The notes under the pieces are model-generated. The model was not told the origin of the DNA. It did not search any database and saw only the letters and a program-made list of their open reading frames with translations. Both the position numbers and the translations under genes were made by a program. A DNA stretch of 64,000 nucleotides from Hetaerina americana (Eukaryota; Arthropoda; Insecta; Odonata; Calopterygidae): assembly GCA_022747635.1 (NCBI GenBank), contig JAKTNV010000168.1, positions 206,001-270,000 on the forward strand, written 5' to 3'. Each line of letters opens with the position of its first letter. Within the stretch, counting starts at the first letter, position 1. This document shows, piece after piece, positions 44,286 to 55,260 of this stretch.

Positions 44286-45473
44286 TGCTCAGGACTTTAG
44301 TTTTAGTTTATACTTATTCGTGACATTATTTTTGAAAATAGTCTCCTTCAAAAAATGATTTTCATTCACAATTTTACACTTTTAGACAACCAATGTTGTT
44401 TTTTCACGCAGATGGCAGAAAATGTTTAGCGCACCACTAAGATTTCGATTCATTATTTAAGATAAGGAGTAGTGGTCAAAGTGTGTGCAAATCTATTAAA
44501 TCACTCGATATTTGTATTATGATTTACGGCGACGGATGGGGAGACCTGATCGTATCGTCTTGTATTCGATCATTTAGCCATTTAACGTGACTTTCGAAGT
44601 GCATTTGCGCACTTCAAAAGCAAGAAGGAGATTAGTGTTAATTTTAAGGTGTGCTTGACCCGGAGTGATCGATTCATCCGTGTCAGTCCGGTGGATTTGT
44701 GTTCGGTCGGCAGTCATTCTTCAAATCCTGTGCTGGTTGAGGGAGTTTCCATCTTTGGAACCACTCACACCTGGTGTACTTTTTGTTTTTACTAATTCAA
44801 TGTCTTTCAGGCAGAAAGACATTTACCAAACAACACCTCGAAAGAGGAGGGAAGAAAGATGATGAAACCTTTTCATCGCGTGAAGAAAAGTGAGTATTCT
44901 GGTGTTTTTCTGTCCCTTATTATTATTTGAATACGTGTTCTGCGTTCAACTTTTACGAAAGTAGCAGTTTAATGGCATTTAAAATGCATCATCTGACATT
45001 TTCTTCATATACATCTAGTAATTTTAATATAGTTTTTGTAGAATATTTAATGCTTGTTTTACTCTGAAGAGTTCTAATATATATTAATTCCGATGAACTT
45101 GCTTAGAAATTAGGATGATGATATGCACTAAAATGATTTTAATATATCACTATATATTGCGAAGGCGCGATATATCATATTGTTTAGGCGTAAAGATTTA
45201 CTTACGCTATCATTTTAGCCCAGCACTCATGGTCACAAATATGGACCATGAGAAATGTAATTCGATTAAGTTTAAGCGTGTGCCCTTGATCCAATGTAAT
45301 TTGTGTGTGGCCTTGATGGATTGATTTTTGTTCTTTTGTCGTGTTTGGTCGGCGTTCGGCATGCCGTCATTTTCCTAATCGTGTGATGTTTGAGAGAGTT
45401 TTGATCGTTGCAGCCGTTCTATTCCAGGGCATGTTTTGTGTATAGCAATCGGCTCTCTTATAGCCAATAGGTG
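44286..45473. other. Possible pair of related exon-like blocks
   Basis: A block ending aagaaaa|gtgagtattc at 44890, preceded by an acceptor-like tctttcag at 44811, resembles a second block ending ctgca|gtgagtgagtatt near 45672. Their upstream parts also share phrases (tgtgttcggtcggc / tgtttggtcggcg; ttgagggagttt / ttgagagagttt). They could be diverged duplicates of a 5' exon or of a mobile element. No protein family was recognised. Confidence 0.25.
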
Positions 45474-45635
45474 ATGGATCAACCGAGACGTCGACGGGAG
45501 ATTGAAGAATCCGAGGGCCCACTGATAGAGAGGGGACCACAGGAAAGATGGACAGTGCGGATGGGTTTGGATTCAGACCCTTGGGATCCAAGCCCGCCGG
45601 TCAGCAAGACGTCCACCAGAGAAGACGTCGAATGA
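45474..45635 (+). CDS. Small open frame, unknown protein (53 residues)
   Basis: ATG at 45474 to TGA at 45635 encodes a charged peptide beginning MDQPRRRREIEESEG and ending KTSTREDVE. It lies in a GC-richer patch and ends 37 bp before a donor-like gtgagt. It is not recognised and could be chance or an upstream ORF in a 5' exon. Confidence 0.22.
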   Translation: MDQPRRRREIEESEGPLIERGPQERWTVRMGLDSDPWDPSPPVSKTSTREDVE

Positions 45636-45675
45636 AGAAAACTTGGGAACTACTTCCATCAAGCTGCAGTGAGTG

Positions 45676-47597
45676 AGTATTTTGGCAATGTTTAAGTTTC
45701 CTTTATCAACAGTTTTCACACTACAAGCAGGGTTTAATTGCTAGTTACTCGTTATTCAGTTTCAATAATGACTTCTTAAACATTCTATTTTATCAATAAA
45801 TACTTCAAGAAGAACTTTCAAAAGAATGCGAGATTAGTCATTTTAGCCTCAAAGTGGTCCATGTGATGTATTCATCCTGCCACGAGCAAAGAGATATTAT
45901 GTGGCAGTATGACTCTGTGGCGACTCTAGGTATGACGTCATTTTAGAGCCGGAGCGCCCCATTTTTAACACTCGTTAGATGTACATTGTGTGCTTGGATG
46001 AGAGTATTTAGGAGTGCGTGGGAATGCATTGTAATTAGCTAACGAGGTGATGATTGGGTTTTGGGAGACCTAACCAGTTGCACTAGTATTGGTACCTGTC
46101 ATTACTAACTTGTGTTAGTGTTTATAGTGTGAGTGTTGCTTGGTGCGAATGAGTCACCATCATCACACTGCACATTTACAAATATCTCACCTCTATACTT
46201 TTTGTACGTGTTTTGCAATGATTTTAAATTGTTCATGTTCCAAGAATATGCCCTGTATGCTCTTTGAAATTGAATGAAATGTATTTATGTCATTCGAATT
46301 GTGTTTTAAGGCGGCCTGTGAAGGGTTTTGCGGGTTGCCCTTCACCCCGGGCGAATGCAAGGCCAAATGTCACTCCCGATAAAATAATCGAGAAAACATT
46401 GGAAAAAATTGTCTTGCTATTATTTTCCTTTCCGTCACATAAAAACTTTACTTGGGATGAATATTACGTAATTTCCAACGACAAAAGAATTTGCTGGGTG
46501 AGGTTGAGAATTAAAAAGAAAATGTAAGCTCCTTTATCTATTTTTAAATTGAAGAAATTCGCTTCACCAAAAAGAAATTAATTATGTTGTGACAAATATA
46601 AAAGCTTAATCGGCAATGGACCATAAATATGACAAACGCACACGCACGATTCGAGGAAGGGCGCTAAAAAAACTGGCGTTCGTGAAACGTATATTCGGAA
46701 GGTGTAGCGATGAAAAAGTGAAGGAATAGTGCTATTTATCTCTAGCAAAACAAATGATTTTAAAGACCTAGCCGAGTTCAAAAAATGCATAAACTTAAAT
46801 CCCGATACAGGAGTGTATTAACAGATTAAAACTCCTATCGAAGAATTCCAGCTAAAACTATCTATCTAGCAACACTCGCAGAAACAAATCTTTCACGCCA
46901 TAAAAGCCACTTGCTATAAAACTTAGAAACAATGTTTTCAAACAGTCATCGCGGCACTTTCGCATTCTAGCAATATCGCCAAGGTCATATATACTCTGTA
47001 AGCTCTGTGAGATTCGACCATAGAGTAATTAATTTGTTCGCTCACAGAAGGACTTTCTTTGATAGTTTGTTATCGATGGATGCCGACGGAGAAAACATTA
47101 ATGAAATTCCAAAACTGTAAGGAAGCAAACTCGCACAAATGCCCATTCGCTCATTCGCTCCTCAACAGAAAACTCACTCAAAACTATAGCAACCCTGGGA
47201 ACAACAATCACGTGACGTATATGTAAACGTAAAGAATCCATTCAAAGTGATCTCATTTTAACAAATGAAGAGCTTCATAATTAACAAAGGTTAATACAAC
47301 ACCAAACTATTGTTCAGGGCCCCCTTGAAAACAGTTCTCTCCGGGTCAAACACTTAACGTGACGTTGTTGTCACTTCTTGGAACAGTCTTGTTACGTTTC
47401 TTACGGAAGGCTCATAGTCTTCTCCGTCAAATGTCTCTCTCCATCTCTGGATTGGATCTGTTTACCCTGAAGCGGGAATTCAGTTTGCGTACCAGAAAAA
47501 GGTAACTGAGGCCAGGGCTGTTCAGTTTGGTGGTTGTGGAAATACGGTATTCTGGTTTTCTGTTTACATCTCACGAGTCCCCAGGGACGAATGCCAA
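45676..47597. other. No firm feature
   Basis: A plus-strand open frame of 87 codons (46264-46527) has no recognised motif. A short hairpin gtgaaggg/cccttcac sits at about 46318-46345. Otherwise AT-rich. Confidence 0.35.
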
Positions 47598-47671
47598 GGG
47601 GATCGTGATGTTGCAGTGGCTATCGTACTGGATTCCTACCCACAGGGTCAGGGTTTAAATCCCGGCGGTGT
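47598..47671 (+). mobile_element. tRNA-like SINE head or tRNA pseudogene
   Basis: gatgttgcagtggctatcg resembles an A-box region and gggtttaaatcccg (47651-47664) an RNA polymerase III B-box, at tRNA-like spacing. The anticodon arm (ggattcctacccacagggtc) does not fold cleanly. A short unrecognised body follows. Confidence 0.45.
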
Positions 47672-48462
47672 TAAATATTTTTCAGTACCAAAAATGAAAG
47701 CAAAAATAAACGAAGGATGGAATGGTTTGTTGCGTTGTTAATGGCATGCATGCAGAAGTGAATAAAAAAGAATAAAAACGAATGAATAGTAATTGGTTTT
47801 CATCGGAAATGTAGCCAAAGGACCAATAGTAAAGTAATGAAATCATTAAATATAATCTAAATCATGAAATAGCTAATCTATGATCAAACAAGCTCAGAGA
47901 ATTAAATTTGTTTGAAATTCACCATTTTAGACTTTGGAAAAAATTAGAAAGTGTTCCTGAAGGCGAGGGTAATAGGTAAAGAGTACATAAAACCCACTCC
48001 ATTATTGAAAAAGTGGATTGAATAACTAAAATCTCGATAGAAAATTATCCAGCTCTAGCAATGAAAACGGAGATATAAAAACGTGAGCCAATGCCTAAAC
48101 GAGTACTAAGGTTATATTTATTATAAACATTTTATAAAAAATGACTACCTCTAATAAGAAACATAGAACCGCATAAAAGGGTACTGGTAATGCCATCGAA
48201 TTAAATTAAAATTTTATAATGACGAAAGAAGCATACACTAGTAAGAAAAATTCTTGGCAAGGAGATAGTTTAAAGATTGTAATGAAAGAAGGAGAGATAA
48301 GGGGAAAGGTACAAAATAACTAAAAATTAATGGCTTGGATGCACAGGTGGTTGATAGGAGTGTATTAAAAATGCGACACGACGACTTAATATTAATTTAA
48401 GAATAGACAGGAGGAGTCTCATTAGGAAATAGAAATTAGAATGAGGAGTTATATTAAATATA
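47672..48462. other. No recognised feature
   Basis: AT-rich, adenine-heavy on the plus strand. Nothing was recognised. Confidence 0.4.
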
Positions 48463-48726
48463 GGTGGACGTGGTAGCCCAGGGGTCAGACGCCGTACTGA
48501 CCGTAGGTCCCAAGTTCGATTCCCGGGGTACCCTCTCTGGGAACCCTCAGATCCGCCCGAATTTTCTGAATTTCGGTAACCAGAATTTCCTAGTGTGTGT
48601 TGCATTGCAAATTCATGTCTATTATCCCTAATTGTGATTGTCAAGTCGAGGAAGTTGATGGTGCCGTTGACGTCTTTTCCCTTGGAGAAGGAGATATTCC
48701 GACACTAAACAAACAAACAAACAAAA
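48463..48726 (+). mobile_element. tRNA-derived SINE with (AAAC)n tail
   Basis: The head ggtggacgtggtagcccagg with B-box agttcgattccc (48513-48524) is tRNA-like. The body includes atccgcccgaattttctgaa, which shares a phrase with the SINE at 40385 (ctccacccgag). The 3' end is a (AAAC)n tail at about 48707-48726, a normal SINE end. The AC satellite starts directly at this tail. Confidence 0.72.
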
Positions 48727-49161
48727 CACACACCCAAACATACACATACCACACACCAAACACACACACCACACACGAAGATCACACGCACAACACACAC
48801 ACACACACACACTGCACACGCGCACACCACACTTCACACACACACCACACACATACACTCCACACACAAACCACACACACACTACACACACACACCACAC
48901 ACACAAACCACACAAACACCACACACACACTACACACACACACCACACACACACACACCACACACACACACACCACACACACAAACTCACCACACACACA
49001 CAACACACACACACACAGAAACCGCACACTTACACACCACACATACAAACTCACCACACACACACAACACACACACACACAGAAACCGCACACTTACACA
49101 CCACACATACAAACACCACACACACACCACACACACACCACACACACACACACCACACACA

Positions 49162-49192
<31 letters not shown>

Positions 49193-49540
49193 CCACACAC
49201 ACACACACACCACACACACACACACCAAACACACCACACACACACCACACACTACACACTACACACCCACCACACAAACACACACACACCAACCATACAC
49301 ACACACAAACACACACACACACACCACTCACACATACGAACACACACACCACACACACACACCACACACACCACACACACACACACCAGACACACTCCAC
49401 ACACAAACACACACACCACACACACACACAACACACACACACACAACACACACACACACCACACACACTCCACACACAAACACACACACCACACACACAC
49501 ACCACACACACACAACACACACACAACACACACACACTGA
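48727..49540 (+). repeat. (AC)n-rich satellite, block 1
   Basis: The plus strand is almost only A and C: (CA)n interrupted by CCACAC, AAAC and ACTC variants, including two copies of a unit with cacagaaaccgcacacttacac about 70 bp apart (49013 and 49079). It ends at 49540 where the strand bias flips to TG. Long Cys/Val or His/Thr reading frames here are microsatellite translation, not genes. Confidence 0.97.
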
Positions 49541-49553
49541 TGTGTGTGTGTGT

Positions 49554-50525
49554 TTGTGGGTTTTTTTCCCCTTTTTTCTTAAGAGTTCAGGGGAAATGCT
49601 TTATGCACTGATAGACAAGAAACCCTCATGTTTTCTGTCCCTCGTGTCGGACTCCCACCGACTAAAACCCCTTGTATCTTCCGCTATGGTCTTTGTTTTC
49701 TCCAGCGGTACTGCTGGTGGCTTATTACTTCACAGGAGAGACCTTTAGCCGTAGCTTTTCCTCTAGTTCTATGCTTCCGTTTCCATTGTTGCGCTCCTGG
49801 CCCGCTCTTCTCTTCGTAGCTCCTTCATGATGGCGGTAATGAAGTCCCAAATCACGCTCCAGGTTGAATCCGACGAAATCATATGTTCCACCAAGGTCTC
49901 TGGCGTAAGTTGAGTGTTTAACTTTAATACAAGGGCGTCTCGCGATGCACTGAACCGTGGGCACTCAAAAATCACGTGTTCAGCATTCTCCTCGACTCTT
50001 TGGCACGTTGGGCAATACGGCGAATCCTCATGCTTGTATTTGTGCAGATACGCACGATAACACCCATGTCCCGATAGCACCTGCGTGAGGTAGTAATTGA
50101 GCTCTCCGTGGGATCGATTTACCCATTTCGCCACGTTAGGGATAAGCCGGTGCGTCCATCTTCCCTTCATTGATGTGTCCCACAATCTCTGCCATTCATT
50201 AAAGCTCTCTTCTCTTATTTCTTTTCTGGTTTCACCCGGATTCTCCTGTCGATACCATTTCTTCCTTTCCTTTGCCAGGAGCTCCACTGGTAACATACTC
50301 GAAATCACGTTTATGGCGTCATCGGAAACTGTCCGAAAAGCGCTTGCCACCCGCAAAGCACTAATCCGGTATGGCGCTGCTACCTTCCTTCGATACCCTT
50401 TACTCAGCAGTGCATCAGCCCATATGGGTATCCCATAATCCCACCTCCTCCCACTCCGGTGTGGAGTTTTGTTAGCTTCTCCCATCCGGCGCCTCCCAAG
50501 GTTGCGGATAGGGGAATGCTCGATT
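49554..50525 (-). mobile_element. R1-clade LINE copy A, 5' truncated with inverted 5' tip
   Basis: On the minus strand: ORF2 C-terminus (50436-49769), a 3' UTR of about 190 bp nearly identical to that at 57321-57509, and an A-rich tail (about 49576-49554). Upstream, 50454-50525 is the first 70 or so bases of the element in opposite orientation (compare 56871-56939), with about 16 bp of extra sequence at the joint. This is the twin-priming signature. The 3' flank reads acaaacacacac (minus strand), AC-type target; the 5' flank is a PLE fragment. Confidence 0.85.
49769..50436 (-). pseudogene. R1-clade ORF2 C-terminal part (copy A)
   Basis: Open from GIPIWADALLSKGYRRKV through FNEWQRLWDTSMKGRWTHR and the zinc-binding tail YCPTCQRVEENAEHVIFEC (Cys-Cys-His-Cys) to ATMETEA-stop. 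It lacks the endonuclease and RT catalytic domains because the insertion was 5' truncated. It spans the exact residues (WTH around GR/LIP) lost at the inversion in copy B, so it serves as the unbroken reference. Confidence 0.85.
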
Positions 50526-51553
50526 GGTTCCGGGCCATAGCCATAGTATATCGTTACTTAACGAAACCAATAGCCCACATTTCTGTTATGCTGATTGTCA
50601 GCATTAAAAAGATGTTCTTCTACAGAAATGAGGAAGACTTCGGCTAGGAAGTGGGGCAGTGGGGATCCCATAGCTAACCCATCTGTTTGGCTGTAAAGGG
50701 TGTGGTTGAAACTAAATATTTCCGGTTAACTGTCATTTTGATGAGGGGGACCGATTCGTCTGAGATATTTTGGGCAATGGTGGAATCCTTGAGTAGTACT
50801 TCCAACCTAAGCAAAGTTTCCGATATGGGTACACAAGTAAATAAATCGCTAATATCAAAGGAGGCTAGTCTCGCTCTTTCCAGGACATTAATATCTTTCA
50901 ATTTTCGGGCTAGCTCTATTGAGGTTTTAACTCCATATTTAGGTTTAAAACCTGTGAGATCTCGGAGAATTACGTTTAATTTTCGTGCCAGAAGGTGTGA
51001 AGGAGCGGACACAGCTGAGATGACAGGCCGAATAGGTATGGCTTGTTTGTGTAATTTGGGGAGTCCGTACAACCTGGGGGCGGAGGGGTTCATTCGGGTT
51101 AAACTACATTTTTCCCTAGCATTTAAAAACTGACACTTGGACAGTGCACGTTTCTCTTCACTTTGGAAACTCGCGGTTGGGTCTTTCGATAACAGAGAAT
51201 AGGATTGTTTTTGATAAATTCTAGGCACTTTTCTACATACATTCGTTTATCAAACAAATACGACACTAAATCCCTTGACAGCTTTCTAGATGATGAGATA
51301 TTCCTTGCCAATTGTCTTCCTCAGAGGTCGGAGGGTGGACGTATGTTGCCGAAGGCTGGAAGACCGGGTCGTTGTTGGCACTGCTTCCTTCAATGAGGAG
51401 ATGATGATTTCAGCAACTTGGTGTTTGGTAACAAGAGATTGGTTCCGAAGGGCAACCTCGCTATCTGCGGCTAGATTTTTAATGTCGACTTCGGAAACGT
51501 TCTTAGAGGTAGCAAACTTCAACCCTTCCTCAAGATATTACCCTCCTCCTCAG
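50526..51553 (-). pseudogene. PLE reverse transcriptase, N-terminus to YVDD box
   Basis: Minus strand in order: LRKGLKFATSKNVSEVDIKN (51540-51480), a middle with frame breaks near 51286 and 51228, RLYGLPKLHKQAIPIRPVIS and ARLASFDISDLFTCVPISE (50674-51228). A frameshift at QM follows, then GLAMGSPLPHFLAEVFLIS and YWFR with a degraded catalytic box (tyrosine codon to stop, then a V-N/D-like remnant) near 50545-50560. Both ends are abrupt: the AC array at 51553 and R1 copy A at 50526. Confidence 0.82.
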
Positions 51554-52660
51554 CGAACACACACACAAAAACAAAACCACACACACAAAACCACAAACAC
51601 AAATATACACACACCACACACACAAATACACACTACTAACACCAAACTACACACACAAAAATAGAACACCCCCGCACATACCACACCAACACCACACGCA
51701 CAAACACACTCACACCACACACACAACACAAACCACACACACACCAAACAAATCACAAACACCACACACACACACGCACTCACACACTCCACACATACAC
51801 AAACCACACACACACCACACACACACACCACACACACACACACACCACACACACACACACACCACACACACACACTGCCCACACAAACACACACACCACA
51901 CACACACACACACAAACACACCACCTACACACCACACACACACACCACACACACCACACACACACACCACACACACACACACCACACACACACACCACAC
52001 ACCACACAGACACACCACACACACACACACCACACACACAAACACACAACACACACAAACACACACACATCACACACATCACACACACACACACATCACA
52101 CACACACACATCACACACACACACCAAACACACACAGCACACACACAGCATACACACGCACCACACTCGCACCACACACGCACCAGACACGCACCACACA
52201 CACACCACACACACACACACCACACACACACACCAAAAACACACACCACACACACACACACCACACACATACACACACTCCATTCACAAACACACCACAC
52301 ACACACTCACCAAACACACACAAACCACACACACACACCACACACACACACACACACTCCATTCACAAACACACCACACACACACACACCACACACACAC
52401 ACACACCACACACACACCACATCACACACTACACACACACACAACATACACACACACACACCACACACACATACACTCCATTCACAAACACTCCACACAC
52501 ACGCACACCAAAGACACACCACACACACTCACTCCACACACACACACACACATCACACATACACACCACACACACACCACACACACACACACACACCACA
52601 CACACGCACACCACACACACACACCACACACACACCACACACACACACCAATACACACTC
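51554..52660 (+). repeat. (AC)n-rich satellite, block 2
   Basis: AC-rich plus strand with internal landmarks. ccattcacaaacac recurs at about 52281, 52358 and 52478, agcatacacacgcac is at 52147, and ccaatacacactcactacaa is near 52640. The last 200 bp is repeated in the same order at 57.60-57.84 kb, to the right of the R1 insertion. Confidence 0.97.
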
Positions 52661-52675
52661 ACTACAAACACACAC
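52661..52675 (+). repeat. Target-site duplication, left copy
   Basis: actacaaacacacac immediately left of the R1 insertion, identical to 57543-57557 right after its poly(A). An uninterrupted version of the site (cactcactacaaacacacactacac) occurs at about 57817-57840 in the array. Confidence 0.8.
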
Positions 52676-55260
52676 CTTCCCTTCATTGATGTGTCCCACA
52701 ATCTCTGCCATTCATTAAAACTCTCTTCTCTTATTTCTTTTCTGGTCTCACCCGGATTCTCCTGTCGATACCATTTCTTCCTTTCCTTTGCCAGGAGCTC
52801 CACTGGTAACATACTCGAAATCACGTTTATGGCGTCCTCGGAAACTGTCCGAAAAGCGCTTGCCACCCGCAAAGCACTAATCCGGTATGGCGCTGCTACC
52901 TTCCTTCGATACCCCTTACTCAGCAGTGCATCAGCCCATATGGGTATCCCATAGGTTAGCACTGAGGTTATAACCGATGCCAGCAGTTGTCTTCTTTTCT
53001 GCTTGGGGCCACCAACATTGGGCATAAGCCGTTGCAGTGTGGAAGCCACTAAAGAAGCTTTGCCACTGACTTGCCCCACCTGCTCCTTGAAATTTAGCCT
53101 GGTGTCTAGGGTCACCCCAAGATACCGAATGAACGGCCGCGATTTGATCTCGGTATTGCCGGCGTAAAGAGTCACTTTCTCGCACCGCCTTCTGCTTGAA
53201 ACGAGAAGCGCTTCAGTTTTATGTTCTGCCAATTGCGATCCGACAGAAAACATCCATTTCTTGATCGCAAAGAAAGCCTCCCCGAATATAGCGGTGACTT
53301 GTTCCACAAGTTTAGCGGTAATTACTACCGCCAAGTCATCAGCGAATGCCACGAGGCGCACCTCGCGCGGTAGTCTCAGCAGCAGTACCGAATTGTAGAG
53401 GATGTTCCACAGGAGTGGCCCCAGTACTGAGCCCTGGGGAACCCCTCCAGTCACTCTATACGCCTTCGGTCCGTCTTCTGTGTTGTACACTAGAAACCTG
53501 TTATGTAGGTAACTCGCCACCATCCTCCGAAGACACCATGGGACATTAAACCCCTTTAGAGCCTCCATGACACACTTCCAACTCACTGAATTAAAGGCAT
53601 TTTTGATATCTAGTGTGGCAATCAAGCAGTACTGCTTGGAGCCTCTTGTATACCTTTTTCCTGATATTGCGTCTTTTGCAGTACTGACCACCTCGCTTAT
53701 GGCATCCAACGTAGAGCGGGATTTTCTAAAACCATACTGGGTTTCCGCCAGCAAGGGATCCACGACATCCTCGATCCTGTTATAAATGATCCTTTCGAAG
53801 ACTTTTCCAACCGTGTCCAACATACAGAGCGGACGATACGATGATGGTTCGTCCGGAGGCTTTTTTCCTTTAGGCAGTAGAACTAGTCTCTGCCATTTCC
53901 ATTTATCCGGGAATTTTCCTTCCTCGAGACATGTATTATACATATCAAGGAACATCGCAGGTGCAGCCTTGATGGCTATCTTCAGGGCCACGTTTGGGAT
54001 TCCGTCAATGCCAGGAGCTTTGTTGTTTTTCACCCTTGCTGTTGCAGTGAGCATCTCCTCTTCCGTGATGGCTGGAATTTCCCCGTCTGCCTTCTCCTCG
54101 AAATCATAACTCTCCTCTTTCTGTTCAGGGAACAGAGTTGATACAATTCTCCTGAGTAGCACTGGACAGGTAGGCGATGGCATGGGCTGGCTCTTCAGTC
54201 GACTCATGACAACCTTATATGGCCTGCCCCACGGGTCGCTGTCAACCTCACTGATAAGCTCTTTCCAGCTCTCGGTTTTGGCTTCCTTGATGGCCTTTTT
54301 GAGTTCTCTTCTAGCGTCCTTGAACTTTTCCTCCATTGTGGCAAACGTGGGCTTCCCTCGGGCCCGTTGAGCTAGTCTACGGGCCTGGTGACACTTACTT
54401 CGAAGACTTGCAATCCCTTCGCTCCACCAGTGTACCGAAGGTCGACTGTCATTATAGTTCTTCCGCGGCATAGTTACATCACATGCTTCAGTTACCCTTC
54501 GCATGACCTCCTCCACCTTTTCCGTCGCGTCTCCATAATTCACAGGACTAGTGTTCAATGCCTCGCAAAAGAGATCAGCTTGGAACAGCTTGGCTCTCCA
54601 GCCCCTTGAGTTCGATCTTGGTGGTTTCACCCCTCGCTTCGCATCCTCATTTATCTCCCACAGTATGGCCTGATGATCACTGTGGGTGTAAATGTCCGTC
54701 ACCTTCCACGAGAAACGGTCTCCCTTCACTAGACTACTACTCACAAAGGTGAGGTCCACTATAGATGAGGACTCTCCCTTGACGAAGGTTGGCTCACTAC
54801 CTGTGTTGAGTAGGACCACATCTAGGGCCGACCAAGCCTCAAGCAGGGCTTGCCCCTTTGCATTCGTCCTCCTGCTGCCCCAGTCCATCGCCCATGCGTT
54901 GAAATCGCCGGCAATGGCTACCGGGAAGCGATCCTTCGCATCTGAAACCAGCATGGTAAGGAAATCCTGGAACTCGTCCAGAGTCCAACTGGGTGGTGCA
55001 TAGCAGCTGTAAAAATGTACACCCTGGACCTTTACTCTCACAAAACCTTGGTCCGTCTGGCAGCCAGTATCCTGAAATGGAGACCTCCCGCAGGACCAGA
55101 TCACAGCCATCCCAGTTCCATCGAACACCCAAGGTTGGTTATCCAGATGCCTGTAGGGTTCCGAGAGGATGGCCAGGTCCGGCTTCAGCTCCCGCACCGT
55201 CTGCATGAGCAGATCCTGTGCTACCCTGCAATGTTGGAGGTTTAGCTGCAGTACCCTCAT
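52675..55260 (-). CDS. R1-clade ORF2, first 862 residues: endonuclease and reverse transcriptase
   Basis: The ATG at 55260 overlaps the ORF1 stop by 4 bp. The AP-like endonuclease has LQLNLQHCRVAQDLLM (Asn7), ILSEPYR (Glu34), IAGDFNAWAMDWGSRR (Asp119, Asn121) and YTHSDHQAIL (194-196). The RT has KAPGIDGIPN (414-423), YRPLCMLDTVGKVFER (475-490), IATLDIKNAFNSVSW (catalytic Asp551), GGVPQGSVLGPLLWNI (605-620) and VAFADDLAVV (catalytic 641-642). All catalytic residues are present and the frame is open, so the copy was young or active when inserted. After Arg862 the frame runs into AC repeat; the true C-terminus lies inverted at 56942-57320. Confidence 0.9.

Noticed and set aside
46264..46527. 87-codon plus-strand frame
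   Set aside because: No recognised family, no good start context, and length within chance expectation.
48463..48535. Functional tRNA gene
   Set aside because: Tail of (AAAC)n and an attached body identify it as a SINE; the cloverleaf is imperfect.
48628..49535. Long open frames rich in Cys/Val (minus) or His/Thr (plus)
   Set aside because: They are translations of (AC)n in any frame. Stops are rare in such repeat, the composition is extreme, and no start or family motif exists.
52429..52674. C-terminal extension of R1 ORF2 into Val-Cys repeats
   Set aside because: The real protein ends its collinear part at Arg862 and the rest is AC array read through after the inversion junction. The true C-terminus is at 56942-57320.
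53346..55245. Several plus-strand open frames within the R1 element
   Set aside because: Antisense shadows of ORF2; no independent support.
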